From: Salipiger sp. H15
GTDB taxonomy: Bacteria; Pseudomonadota; Alphaproteobacteria; Rhodobacterales; Rhodobacteraceae
NCBI RefSeq assembly: GCF_040409955.1
Contig: NZ_CP123385.1
Location: 1,161,501 to 1,225,500, forward strand
DNA: 64,000 nt
Direction of reading: 5' to 3'
How positions within the stretch are numbered: position 1 is the stretch's first letter; every line of letters starts with the position of its first letter. The position numbers and the translations under genes were made by a program. Positions 35,153 through 43,638 of the stretch are shown piece after piece. The notes below the pieces were generated by a model. That model was not told where the DNA came from. It did no database searches and saw only the letters and a list, made by a program, of their open reading frames with translations.

Positions 35153-36129
35153 CCAGATCCCGCACGTCGCCATGATCGTCTTGAGATCAACCACCCATGC
35201 GTCCATTTCTACCCGTTCGAGCGGCCTGGTCACGACCAAGCCCCTGCCCACCGGGGCAAATTTTTTGCGCGCCGCGTCGAGACCTTCGCGGACGGCAACA
35301 ACTTCGAAAGGGTCGAGCTTCTTGATTTCCCGCCGGATGGTTTCGCGAGATGGGAGTGCCAGGTAGGACGTCTTCCTTCCTGGGCGCTCGCCGTTCAGCT
35401 CCCTTTCGGTCAGCTCTTTGCGTCGTTGGTTTTCTGCGCGAAAGGCGCGGTCGACGTCTTCAACAATACTCGCGATCGTGGGCTGTTCCGGCGACAGAAA
35501 ATTCCGGACTGTCCTGGTCAGGAGGCAGAGTTCGTCCGGGCTGATGCGCCGCGCGCGGCTGTTCTGGATATCTTGGCCGTAGAGCGCAGGCAGGCCATCA
35601 CGGCAATATGCGGCGACGCGCTTCAGGAGCCTGCTTGCGCAGACCTTCTCGGGCGAAACCCTTGTGTTTTTGGCGGCCTGTCCGTCATCCGACTCGCTGG
35701 GCACCGAGTAGTATTTCCCGGCCCGAAACTTGATCTCTTCGAGAACGCTCTTGGTGGATGCGTCGGTGCGTTTGACCTTCCCCTCCTTTTCCATCTCGAG
35801 AAACGCCAGCACGAGCGCCTCGTGATACTTGGCCTTGCGCTGGAGCCTCGGCGAGAGTGTCGACAGTTCCCGGCTTTGCAGCCGAAGGCGTCGCTTCGCA
35901 CTTTCGGGGAGGAAAAAGTCACGCTTGTGTTCGAGGGTCCCATTTGTCACGCATTGGGACAGGTAAGCATGGGAGAATTCCTCTGTGACGCCCGTGCCGT
36001 CGCGTCGGGTAAAGGTGCACGCGTGCGGGAAGCTATCTTCAACGCGATACGAAATGCCCTTGATGATCACGTCATCGAAATCGCCAAACGCGAAGCGCGG
36101 CAGTGTCGGGCTGGATTGAATATCGAGCA

Positions 36130-36873
36130 TCAGGCAGCCCGCCGCATCACAAGACAGTCGTAAGCCACGCGAACCCGACCCTGGAGTTCGAGTTCGCGAG
36201 AGCCGATGAGGCGCGCAATGGATCGAAAACCACGGCCTCCCAGACCCGTGTGGGCGATCAGGTCTTCGATCTTCGCGGCACCGTTCAGTCGACTGATTGC
36301 CTGGCGCATGATGGCATCGGCCTCGTCATCGGGGTGGCGGACCGCGTTGAACAGGGTTGCATTGAACACATCGACCGGGTCGAGGTGCTTCTCGGTCAGC
36401 AGCGTCACGCGATCAGCGAAATGCGGGGTGACTTGGGCGGCGATTTCGGAGATTTCGGCTCGAAACTCCTCCTCCCCGAGTTTGTCGTCATACTTGACCA
36501 TGATCGCCACGCGGCTGCCGTCGACCATCGTCGCGCGGAAGTCGAAGAAATGCGTGTGCGTCGACCCGTCGTTTGCGACCCAGCTGAAACCCACCTGGTT
36601 TTCCAGGCTGACAACGTCGGGGCGGGCCAGCAGCACAAGCCCGACACGATTCTCGGTGAGGCTTTCCGTGTTCATGACAACGCCTGCGCCAGGTCCATAG
36701 ACGAACGCGCAGGAAAAGCGCTTCTTGGCGCCCACCCTGGGGTTCCGATCGGTGACAGGGCGCGCGGGCAATGCGTCGTTGGCAGCCAAGTTGGCGGGGG
36801 CATTGTATGGGCCATGAGGCATCACCCCTTCGGTCCACTCGATGTCGGTGTCGTTCCAGTCTTGGTCCATCAT
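36130..36873 (-). CDS. tnsA: TnsA-like transposon endonuclease
   Basis: A 247-aa protein resembling the TnsA nuclease that makes the 5'-strand cuts in Tn7 cut-and-paste transposition. Segment ESLTENRVGLVLLARPDVVS then LENQ matches the TnsA N-terminal block with the catalytic glutamate. FFDFRATMVDG then VAIMVKY supplies the aspartate and lysine of the restriction-like fold. Start ATG 36873 has AGAAGGA upstream; the frame continues to 36981 without support. Its stop overlaps the tnsB start. I judge the TnsA assignment from motif order, without a database comparison. Confidence 0.75.
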   Translation of the reverse strand: MMDQDWNDTDIEWTEGVMPHGPYNAPANLAANDALPARPVTDRNPRVGAKKRFSCAFVYGPGAGVVMNTESLTENRVGLVLLARPDVVSLENQVGFSWVANDGSTHTHFFDFRATMVDGSRVAIMVKYDDKLGEEEFRAEISEIAAQVTPHFADRVTLLTEKHLDPVDVFNATLFNAVRHPDDEADAIMRQAISRLNGAAKIEDLIAHTGLGGRGFRSIARLIGSRELELQGRVRVAYDCLVMRRAA

Positions 36874-36928
36874 TGTTCCTTCTCTGCTATCGACCGAGCA
36901 GCGCCCGGCCTTGGAAGGAAATTGGTCG

Positions 36929-36982
36929 AGTGGACAAATGACGGAGCAAATTTCGGAGAGAAATCTCGGAAAATTGTCCACT
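36929..36982. promoter_or_regulatory. Inverted repeat AGTGGACAA...TTGTCCACT upstream of tnsA
   Basis: Nine-bp perfect arms at 36929-36937 and 36974-36982 enclose a segment with three GGAG/CGGA-like repeats (ACGGAGC, TTCGGAG, CTCGGAA). It is 56 bp upstream of the tnsA start. It may be an operator or part of the right-end transposase sites; TTGTCC also occurs in the left end at 31137. Confidence 0.45.
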
Positions 36983-37601
36983 GTATGCGGAAGTATCTGA
37001 ATTTAATGAATAAAAATTTTCACTTTTTGAGGCAGTGGTTGGCCCGCTTATATGGAAAGGAGCCTTCTCAGCCTAGAGGCTGCGCTTCCCAAGCCGAGGC
37101 TGATGGGCGGCTTCTGCACGACGACCATGCGAGCGTGCACCGATTTTTCAGGGAACCGGTTTTGGGCAGCCATCATTCGTTCCATTTCATACTCATGACG
37201 GACGTGCATGAAGATGCCGGTCGAAGAATTCACGAAGAGCGAAATGAAAGGAGGATGGACGTATCCAGATGAACTGGACGCTCGGAAAGAAGATTGCCGC
37301 CACTCAAAAATGCAGCGCGCTGCGGGGACATGATCTCTCCCCAAGAGTGGTGAAATCCGCTTGAATGGAAACGTACCCGTGCATTTGGATGGTGTCTTCA
37401 TGATGCCCGTCTCGGAAGGTCGGTCACGACGACCTTCGATATCCCGGCCACCGACGGGAAAACTTGACGGGCGCGGTGGCGCTCGTCGCCTTGTTCGATA
37501 GCAAATTCTGGCGCATGCGCCGCGATCATCCTGGACGAGACCCTGGCATGGGGCTCATGCTGCGTCAGACCGATTGTCATGACGTTTGGATACCACAAAC
37601 A

Positions 37602-37623
37602 CTTCCGTTCCCGGGAACGGAAG
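37602..37623. repeat. 22-bp perfect palindrome
   Basis: The sequence CTTCCGTTCCC and its exact complement fill 37602-37623 with no spacer. It lies in non-coding DNA of the mobile-element region. It could be a resolution site, a recombination scar or a protein-binding site. Confidence 0.6.
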
Positions 37624-37705
37624 CCAAAGGCATTTGTGGCCGACCTCTGCAAGGCGGCGATAGGCTTGGCAATCGACGCGCTGCCTGAAATCATGTTGCT
37701 GCCAG

Positions 37706-38022
37706 ATGGAATTGCCCAATGCCCGGAAGCCATCACGCACGTGTTCGGTACTGTACGCCGGTCGATGGAAGCTGCCCAGCGAGTGCGGATACATGGAAGG
37801 CGAAGGCGAACTTCTGGTCGCTGCCGATCAGCTTTTCTCTTTCCTGCAAACACCCGCCTCGACGGATGGCGCATTCTTCTCGGTGATGACCGAAGGTCCC
37901 GCCGGGCAGCCGATCCCGTGGCACTACCACAAGCACCATACCGAGAACTTTCTCTGTCTCGCAGGCCGGATGGCGCTGTGGGTCAACAGTCTGGATCTGA
38001 CCCTGCACCCCAGTGACTTTTG
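37706..38022 (+). pseudogene. Cupin domain protein fragment (quercetin dioxygenase-like), 3' truncated
   Basis: About 105 residues of a cupin: GYMEGEGELLVAADQLFSFL, then TEGPAGQPIPWHYHKHHTENF with the metal-binding HxHxxxxE motif (HYHKHHTE), then LCLAGRMALWVNSLDLTLHP. Homology stops at about 38015-38022, where the frame runs into a transposase remnant; the second half of the barrel is gone. The start at 37706 is uncertain. Confidence 0.65.
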
Positions 38023-38786
38023 CCCAAGTGACGGCGGGCAAGGTGCTCTTCGGCCTGCCGGTTCGGCAAACGACCGGAATGGTCGCCAGCATCCTCGAGA
38101 TGGCTGGTCTGGATTGGCCGGTCCCGTACTTCTCCACACTCAGCCGCCGCCAGAAGACAATCGCGGTCCAGCTTTCGTCGCGCCGGGCTCCGGGCCCTCT
38201 GAACCTGCTGGTGGATAGCACCGGGATCAAGTTCTTGGGCGACGGAGAGTGGCTGGCGAGGAAGCATGGCACCCACCGCCGCCGCCAGTACCGCAAGGTC
38301 CATCTGGCGATGGACACGGCGACCGGCGACATCCGGGCGGTGGAATTCACCTCTAGCCGCGAGGGCGACAGCCCCGTGCTCCCTGATCTTCTGGACCAAA
38401 TCCCGGAAGACGACGAAATCGGTACTGTTTCCGGTGATGGCGCCTTCGGCACCGGCCGTTGCCATGCTGCGATCCTCGCGCGCGGTGGCACAGGGATCAT
38501 TCCCATCCGCAGAAACGGCGGCGTCTGGAAAGAAGATTTCCCCGCCGCCTTGGCCCGCAACGACATCCTGAGGGCAACCCGGCGCCCCGGCCGGACGATC
38601 TGGAAAAGCTGGTCCGGCTATCATGTCCGCAGCCGGGTCGAGGCCCGGATGCGGAACCTGAAATCCTTCGGCGAGCGGATCGCCTCGAGGGACCCCGACT
38701 GCCAGACAACCGAGGTCCACATCCGCGTGGCGCTGATGAACCGCTTCAATGCCCTCGGCGCCGCCGAGATCGAACGCGTGGCCTGA
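38013..38786 (+). pseudogene. IS5-family transposase, 5' truncated
   Basis: About 257 residues of an IS5-type DDE transposase. VPYFSTLSRRQ, NLLVDSTGIKFLGDGEWLAR (first D), TVSGDGAFGTGRCH (second D) and RSRVEARMRNLKSFGERIAS (E) are present. Relatives have about 75-90 more residues at the N-terminus; these are replaced by the cupin fragment, so this copy is dead unless helped in trans. The sequence ends normally (LGAAEIERVA). Confidence 0.8.
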
Positions 38787-38881
38787 CCTTAGCTGGGAAA
38801 AGGGCCATCATGTCTTTGAGCCGATTTCTGCAACGATGCCGGTCTGACGTTGCCGTGGACGTTCACGAAGGGGCCCTTGAA

Positions 38882-39220
38882 TCACTCCTGGACAACATCG
38901 AAGAAGTTTCCGTCTGGATCTGCGAATGATGTAAAGCGGATCTCCGGCAGCGCGATTTCTTTCAAGACCGTCGCTCCTAGACTCACCAGTCGAGCGGTTT
39001 CTCGATCCAGATCAGATGCCTTCAGATCAAAATGAACGCGGTTGCGTTGTTCCGGCACATCTTCGATCTTCTGAAACTGTATCGGAGGAATGGACGCCGA
39101 AGTACCCAGTTGAACGATCATTCCGTAATCCATGCCCATCGGGATTCTGAGAGCTTCGGACCACCAGGCCGCGAGCCGTTGCGGGTCACTCGTGTCGATG
39201 GTGATGGCGTGGAGCTTCAT
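38882..39220 (-). CDS. VOC (glyoxalase/dioxygenase) family protein
   Basis: A 112-aa single-repeat vicinal oxygen chelate protein. MKLHAITIDTSDPQRLAAWW is the usual N-terminus, and RNRVHFDLKASDLDRETARL and SFADPDGNFFDVV complete the fold with potential metal ligands His and Glu. Function is unknown; small members act in detoxification. Its start faces the SDR gene on the same strand 90 bp upstream. Confidence 0.85.
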   Translation of the reverse strand: MKLHAITIDTSDPQRLAAWWSEALRIPMGMDYGMIVQLGTSASIPPIQFQKIEDVPEQRNRVHFDLKASDLDRETARLVSLGATVLKEIALPEIRFTSFADPDGNFFDVVQE

Positions 39221-39310
39221 TGTGCTTGTCCTTTCATGGCCATGTTCTGGCTACGCCCAAGCCCGGAAGAGGCTTGGGAACGCGTTGTCGCTGTATCGGT
39301 TCAGGCTTTC

Positions 39311-40054
39311 TCACCGGGCGCTGTCGATGATCGAGCCCCCATCGGGCGTCATCGTGTAGCCGGTGAGAAATTGCGCATCCTTGCTGGCAAGGAAGAGGAC
39401 CACAGGCGCGATGTCATCTTCGGGAGAGCCATAGCGCCCGAGCGGGTTCGTCGCCGGTGGAATATCCGCTTCGGGGCCCCAGGTCTCGGCGACGGGCAGC
39501 AGGTTGTTCACGGTGATCTGGTCGGCGGCCCATTCGCGTGCCGCGGTCCGTGTCAACGCGCGGACGGCTTCCTTGGCCATGTTGTAGGGCGCCATGCCGA
39601 CGAGGCCGATAACTCCGGCCATCGAGCCGAAATTGATCACGCGCGGCTGCGCGCTTTGCTTCAGGTGCGGATAGGCGGCTTGCATGCAGCGCAGGTAAGC
39701 GATCGGGCCCATTTCGAAGTTGCGTTGCAGCTGCTCTGCCGTGAGGTCGAGCACTGATGCGTAGGCGACGGATGGGTCGAACGCGTTGTTCACGAGGATA
39801 TCCAGACCGCCATAGGTCTCGACCACCTTGGCGACAGCTGCAGTGATCTGGCTGGGGTCGCTGATGTCGGCGGGGACAGCCATAGCAATGCCGCCCGCGG
39901 CTTCGATTTCGGCCACGACTTCCTCGACCTTGGCTGTCGTGCGCGAAAGGACTGCAACCTTAGCGCCCTCTGCGGCGAACAGTTTCGCGGTGGCGCGGCC
40001 GATACCGCGGGACGCGCCCGTCACTAGCGCGATCTTTCCGTCAAGTCTTCCCAT
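39311..40054 (-). CDS. Short-chain dehydrogenase/reductase (SDR) 1
   Basis: A 247-aa classical SDR. NADP(H)-binding TGASRGIGRATAK is at residues 11-23, the NNA motif is NNAF, and the active site shows Ser in FGSMAG and YNMAK as YxxxK. C-terminal FLTGYTMTPDGGSIID is standard. Start ATG 40054 was chosen by the conserved MGRLDGKIALVTG. The substrate is unknown. It lies 35 bp after a DoxX-like gene on the same strand. Confidence 0.88.
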   Translation of the reverse strand: MGRLDGKIALVTGASRGIGRATAKLFAAEGAKVAVLSRTTAKVEEVVAEIEAAGGIAMAVPADISDPSQITAAVAKVVETYGGLDILVNNAFDPSVAYASVLDLTAEQLQRNFEMGPIAYLRCMQAAYPHLKQSAQPRVINFGSMAGVIGLVGMAPYNMAKEAVRALTRTAAREWAADQITVNNLLPVAETWGPEADIPPATNPLGRYGSPEDDIAPVVLFLASKDAQFLTGYTMTPDGGSIIDSAR

Positions 40055-40089
40055 ATCTGGTCTCCAATTCGGTTTGTTTAGGGAGGGCT

Positions 40090-40500
40090 TCAGGCGCCCT
40101 GCTGCGACGCGACCCGGATCTGAGGTGCGTAGGGCGATGATGTGTCTCGTGCGGCGTTCTGCGTCGCAAAGGACAGGCACAGAAGCAGAAGGCCGATCAC
40201 GGCAGGTATGGCACCCGCAGGCTTTCTGACCCCAAGATGCGCACTGCCCGACAGCACGAGGTGAAACAGGATGCCGGCATAGGCGAGGTCGCTCAGGGCC
40301 GGGCTCAGGCGCAGGAGGATCACCAGTGGCGCGGCGATCTTCACGACGACCATGAATGGCACGAGATAGGGGGCAGGATAATTCAGTTCAGCCAAGGTCT
40401 GGCGGACCCATGCCCCCTTGGCGAGGTAGATCGCTGCCGAGCTGAGATAGAGCAGGGACAGCAGTATTGTGCTGCCCCAGTAGAGTATTTCCAGGGTCAT
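40090..40500 (-). CDS. DoxX-like family membrane protein
   Basis: A 136-aa protein with four hydrophobic segments (ILYWGSTILLSLLYLSSAAI, LVPFMVVVKIAAPLVILL, LAYAGILFHLVLSGSAHL, AVIGLLLLCLSFA). The pattern fits DoxX_2/DoxX-like proteins, whose role is uncertain. It is divergent from the HxlR regulator at 40656 and is the likely target of that regulator together with the SDR downstream. Confidence 0.82.
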   Translation of the reverse strand: MTLEILYWGSTILLSLLYLSSAAIYLAKGAWVRQTLAELNYPAPYLVPFMVVVKIAAPLVILLRLSPALSDLAYAGILFHLVLSGSAHLGVRKPAGAIPAVIGLLLLCLSFATQNAARDTSSPYAPQIRVASQQGA

Positions 40501-40632
40501 GTCGCTTCCTCATCCCGGCTCGTAACGGGACCGGTTTGCTTTCGGTTGAAGGGCGTCGTTTGCGGCGGCGCCCACTGTGAATGTGGAAATGAGCTGCAGC
40601 ATATGTTATTGCAAGTAGGATGAATTTTAGAA

Positions 40633-40643
40633 CCATAGTATGG
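40633..40643. promoter_or_regulatory. Palindrome CCATAGTATGG, HxlR operator candidate
   Basis: An 11-bp perfect palindrome with central G, 13 bp before the HxlR-type gene and in the gap shared with the divergent DoxX gene. HxlR/MarR-like winged helices usually bind such sites and repress both directions. Confidence 0.5.
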
Positions 40644-40655
40644 AAAATATGACCT

Positions 40656-41018
40656 ATGGGCGACGAACCGATCAACATGCACGAGGAAATGCGCCGCGCT
40701 TTCACCCTGCTCGCAGGAAAATGGAAGCTGGAGATCATGTGGTTGCTGAACCAGCGGACGCACAGGTTCGGAGAACTGCGCAAGCAAATCCCTGGGATCA
40801 CCCAGCACATGCTCACGTCCCAACTCCGCGAACTCGAAGCTGACGGGCTGGTCGTGCGGACCGTCTTTGCAGAAGTGCCGCCGCGGGTAGAGTATGAGAT
40901 GACTGACAAGGCCCGCGGTCTTGGTCCGACCATGCAGGCGCTCACCGCTTGGTGGGAGCAGTATGGGCATACCCTGCCACAGAGGCCAACCTCGCGCGGG
41001 CGAAAGCCGTCCGGGTGA
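40656..41018 (+). CDS. HxlR family transcriptional regulator
   Basis: A 120-aa winged-helix protein. MRRAFTLLAGKWKLEIMWLL, FGELRKQIPGITQHMLTSQL then RELEADGLVVRTVFAEVPPR are the family blocks. Members often sense aldehydes or quinones and control neighbouring oxidoreductases. It has no strong ribosome site before the ATG at 40656, so translation may be weak. It is divergent from the DoxX-SDR pair. Confidence 0.9.
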   Translation: MGDEPINMHEEMRRAFTLLAGKWKLEIMWLLNQRTHRFGELRKQIPGITQHMLTSQLRELEADGLVVRTVFAEVPPRVEYEMTDKARGLGPTMQALTAWWEQYGHTLPQRPTSRGRKPSG

Positions 41019-41075
41019 ACGAGGGCGGACCGGTCAGGGGCGTGATCGCCAATGAACGGAGTGACTGTAACCGCT

Positions 41076-41111
41076 CGACACCGGCGATAATTGCGAACAA
41101 TGCCGGTGTCG
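41076..41111. terminator. Hairpin between convergent genes
   Basis: A 10-bp perfect inverted repeat CGACACCGGC / GCCGGTGTCG with a 16-bp loop, between the stops of the HxlR gene and the GNAT gene. No T-tract follows, so it is at most a weak bidirectional terminator. Confidence 0.4.
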
Positions 41112-41153
41112 GGCCTGCCGGTGCAAACCTATGGGCGCCGGGGACGCTCAGGT

Positions 41154-41846
41154 CTACGACGCCGCTGCAAGTTCCTGGCGGACTGCCTTGAGCGTCTTGC
41201 GCTGCATACCATCAGCCTCGAAATTGTCAGCTTTGAGCCAGATCTCATAAGCCGACCTGAGCGCCTCCCAATCCCTGTCGAGCATGGCAAACCAGGCAGT
41301 ATCCCGGTTCCGGCCCTTGACGATCATGTGCTGATGAAAAACACCCTCGTGCCGGAAACCAAAGCGCAGGGCGGCGCGCTTGGAAGGCAGGTTCGCGTCG
41401 TCGCATTTCCATTCAAAGCGACGATAGCCCAAATCGTCGAATATATGACGGGCCGAGAGGTAAAGCGCTTCGGTTGCGGCCGGCTTTTGAGACATCAGCG
41501 GACCCCAATAGATGTGACCGATTTCGGCAACTCCGTTTGCCGGATCGAGGCGCATGAGGGCCTGGCGGCCAGCCACTTTCCCGGATGTCTTGTCGATGAC
41601 CGCATAGAAAAGCGGGTCTTGGCTGGCCGCCGCAGGCTCTACCCAACTGCGGAACTCAGTGCGGTTCTGCGGAGGCAGGTCGGGTAGCCAATGGAAACGC
41701 TCGTCACCATCAGGCTGGGCGGAGGCGTCGAACAATCCGTCGGTGTGTCTTGCCGGATCAAGCTTCTCCAACCAGACGAAGCGGCCTTCTATCGCTTCGA
41801 CTGACGGTCGTGGGCGCGGTGTCCAATGGAACAGGTCTTCTGCCAT
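41154..41846 (-). CDS. GNAT family N-acetyltransferase
   Basis: A 230-aa acetyltransferase of the RimJ/RimL-like type (Acetyltransf_3). FYAVIDKTSGKVAGRQALMR, GHIYWGPLMSQKPAATEALY and NLPSKRAALRFGFRHEGVFH include the acetyl-CoA-binding region. It starts at ATG 41846 (MAEDLFHW) with GAGGAG 6 bp upstream. The acceptor is unknown; some relatives modify ribosomal proteins or small amines. Confidence 0.87.
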   Translation of the reverse strand: MAEDLFHWTPRPRPSVEAIEGRFVWLEKLDPARHTDGLFDASAQPDGDERFHWLPDLPPQNRTEFRSWVEPAAASQDPLFYAVIDKTSGKVAGRQALMRLDPANGVAEIGHIYWGPLMSQKPAATEALYLSARHIFDDLGYRRFEWKCDDANLPSKRAALRFGFRHEGVFHQHMIVKGRNRDTAWFAMLDRDWEALRSAYEIWLKADNFEADGMQRKTLKAVRQELAAAS

Positions 41847-41978
41847 TTCTGGCTCCTCGGGTCTTGGGGCACGATGGACCAAGGCGCCTCCGCGCTTGGC
41901 CCATCGACGTCTTTCAGGTGTCGCGCGTGGTGATCCTCGGCCCAGAACGCATCAAATTCTCTGGTGCCAATCGACGAA

Positions 41979-42722
41979 TTACCAGGGCTGGTTTGCCGGC
42001 CCCACGGTGAATTCGTTGATCGTCGTGTCTTCGGGTTGGTCGATGGCGATGGCCACGACATCGGCAACGCGCTCTGCCGGAATCCCGTAGGTATCGTAGA
42101 TCCCGTGCATGGCTTCAGAGGTCTTCTCGTCGCCGATCGCATTCAGAAGCTCCGTGCTGATGGCCGCCGGATAGATCGTGCTGGTGCGGATATTGGTGCC
42201 CTCCATCGCGGACTCCATGCGCAAGACCTCCATGAAGTCCTTCACGAACCACTTCGTGCCGCCATAGACCGCGCCGTTCGGATAAGCCTTGAGACCGGCC
42301 ACGGACGACGTGGCGATGATCTGTCCGCTCTTCTGGGCGATGAAGGAGGGCAGGATGGCACCGACCCCGTTGAGAACGCCTTTGACGTTGATGTCGACCA
42401 TCTGGTGCCATTCGGCCATGCGCAGGGCCGAGAGGGGAGAGTTCGGCATGATCCCCGCATTGAGGAAGATGACGTCCACGTGGCCATAGGTGTCCTTGGC
42501 GAGCTTGACGATGGCGTCGTTCTGGTCCTGCCGGGTGACGTCCAGCTCTTGGTATACGGCCTGGCCACCTCCCCAGTTTATTTCATCCGCGATGTCCTTG
42601 AGCTTGTCAGTACGACGCGCGCCGAGAACGATCTTGGCGCCCTTGTCGGCCAGAAGCTTGGCGGTCGCTTCGCCGATGCCAGACGATGCGCCCGTGATGA
42701 TGACGACCTTGTCCTTGATCAT
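41979..42722 (-). CDS. Short-chain dehydrogenase/reductase 2
   Basis: A 247-aa classical SDR of the YdfG/serine-dehydrogenase-like kind. TGASSGIGEATAKLL (9-23), NAGIMP, Ser in ATSSVAG and YGGTK as YxxxK. The C-terminal part IAIDQPEDTTINEFTVGP is shared with SDR 4 in this window, showing they are paralogs. Start at 42722 has AAGGA upstream. Substrate unknown. Confidence 0.88.
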   Translation of the reverse strand: MIKDKVVIITGASSGIGEATAKLLADKGAKIVLGARRTDKLKDIADEINWGGGQAVYQELDVTRQDQNDAIVKLAKDTYGHVDVIFLNAGIMPNSPLSALRMAEWHQMVDINVKGVLNGVGAILPSFIAQKSGQIIATSSVAGLKAYPNGAVYGGTKWFVKDFMEVLRMESAMEGTNIRTSTIYPAAISTELLNAIGDEKTSEAMHGIYDTYGIPAERVADVVAIAIDQPEDTTINEFTVGPANQPW

Positions 42723-42825
42723 GATGAAGTCCTTTCTTCCGTCTGCGGTCGCTCGTTCTTTCGGCGACAATAAAGGGGGAGTGAGGTGCCGGCCGCGCGC
42801 GGTCGGATGCTGTCCGTTGGTTTTG

Positions 42826-43590
42826 CTAGAGATGGAGTCCGGACAGGGCCTGACACCGCTCCAGAACTCGGTCCTGGACCTCGGTCTCGCGAGTCCCGCG
42901 TTGCGGCGCGCGCACGCCCATATGATAAAGAAACTCGCCGCTCAGGTTCTGCAGCGCCCGGGAGCTACCCGAGGCAAGCGCGGCTTGGGTCGTGGCACCC
43001 TGCGCCAGATCGTCGGGCGCAGACTGCCCGCCCATGCGCGTCGGCACCCAACCGGGATCCACGGCGTTGGAGCGCGTATTCGGGCGCAGGCGCGCCACGG
43101 CGAAGGCCAGGGCCGTCACGAGGAACTTGCTTTCGGAATAGGCGGCATACCCGCTCCAGCTGCGTCGGCGCCAGAGCATGTCGTCGAGGTCAGGCGTGAC
43201 GAAGTGCATGTCCGAGCTGATATAGACCAGACGTTTGGGGCCGGGGATGCTCGCCGTAAGAATGTAAGGGGCGAGGACGTTGACGCCAAAAAGATCAGGG
43301 ATGCCGTCAGACGTCATGGTTAATCGGGTATCGGCACCGAGTCCGGCATTGTGGATGACGGCATCAGGAGCACCAAGCGTATTGACCTGGTCCGCGACAT
43401 CGAGGGCGCCCGAGACCGTGCTGATGTCGCCTGTCACGATGCTTGCGCCATCGCCGATGCTCTGCTTCAGCGTATCGGCCCGCGGGGCGTTACGGGCGTG
43501 GAAGATCACGTCGTGCCCCTCTGCCAGAAGGGTTCTGGCGGCGATGAGGCCGAGGCCGGTTGTCGATCCGGTGACGAAGATGCGCGGCAT
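42826..43590 (-). CDS. Short-chain dehydrogenase/reductase 3
   Basis: A 254-aa SDR of the less typical, retinol-dehydrogenase-like group. The NADP motif TGSTTGLGLIAARTL lies at 7-21, HNAG replaces NNAG and YSESK is the YxxxK motif. The C-terminus is long and polar. It lies 103 bp upstream, in transcript order, of SDR 2. Substrate unknown. Confidence 0.85.
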   Translation of the reverse strand: MPRIFVTGSTTGLGLIAARTLLAEGHDVIFHARNAPRADTLKQSIGDGASIVTGDISTVSGALDVADQVNTLGAPDAVIHNAGLGADTRLTMTSDGIPDLFGVNVLAPYILTASIPGPKRLVYISSDMHFVTPDLDDMLWRRRSWSGYAAYSESKFLVTALAFAVARLRPNTRSNAVDPGWVPTRMGGQSAPDDLAQGATTQAALASGSSRALQNLSGEFLYHMGVRAPQRGTRETEVQDRVLERCQALSGLHL

Positions 43591-43638
43591 GGCTCTGGCT
43601 CTCCCGTTGAGTTTGGGCCGGCGGACCGGCCCGGTTGT

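Larger units (their letters stand above)
32713..36130 (-). pseudogene. tnsB: TnsB-like DDE transposase, interrupted by an IS3-family element
   Basis: Mu/TnsB-type integrase-core transposase. The N-terminal part spans 36130-35153 (326 codons) and the C-terminal part 33945-32713 (411 codons including stop). Removing the 1203-bp IS and one TCGA repeat joins GIWS to ILSDEEKAAFGLED in frame, giving 736 aa, so nothing else is broken. The DDE residues are visible as EMDAWVVD, IVTDAGSGF and GTMERMFG, the first in the N-terminal fragment and the others in the C-terminal one. A Mu-transposase C-terminal beta-barrel follows. The ATG overlaps the tnsA stop (ATGA). Either fragment alone should be inactive. 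Confidence 0.88.
31110..36990. mobile_element. Remnant Tn7-like transposon carrying tnsA-tnsB
   Basis: The element runs from the TGTTCCG end 23 bp after nrdJ through two small genes to tnsB and tnsA, transcribed leftward. Its right limit is not visible and is set just upstream of tnsA. No tnsC ATPase or tniQ/tnsD targeting gene is present, and tnsB is split by an IS3-family insertion, so the element is immobile as it stands. The insertion point next to the 3' end of nrdJ may reflect a past target site. A composition shift at 31110 supports transfer. Confidence 0.6.
36874..37705. other. 832-bp low-GC region upstream of tnsA without clear genes
   Basis: It holds an inverted repeat near the tnsA promoter (36929-36982) and a 22-bp perfect palindrome (37602-37623). 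Short open frames on both strands lack ribosome sites and recognisable domains. A transposon right end with GGCCATT-type repeats, expected here, is not visible, so a deletion or rearrangement has probably removed it. Confidence 0.55.

Noticed and set aside
37048..37688. Short open frames on both strands between tnsA and the cupin fragment
   Set aside because: No ribosome sites, no recognisable domains, and mutually overlapping frames.
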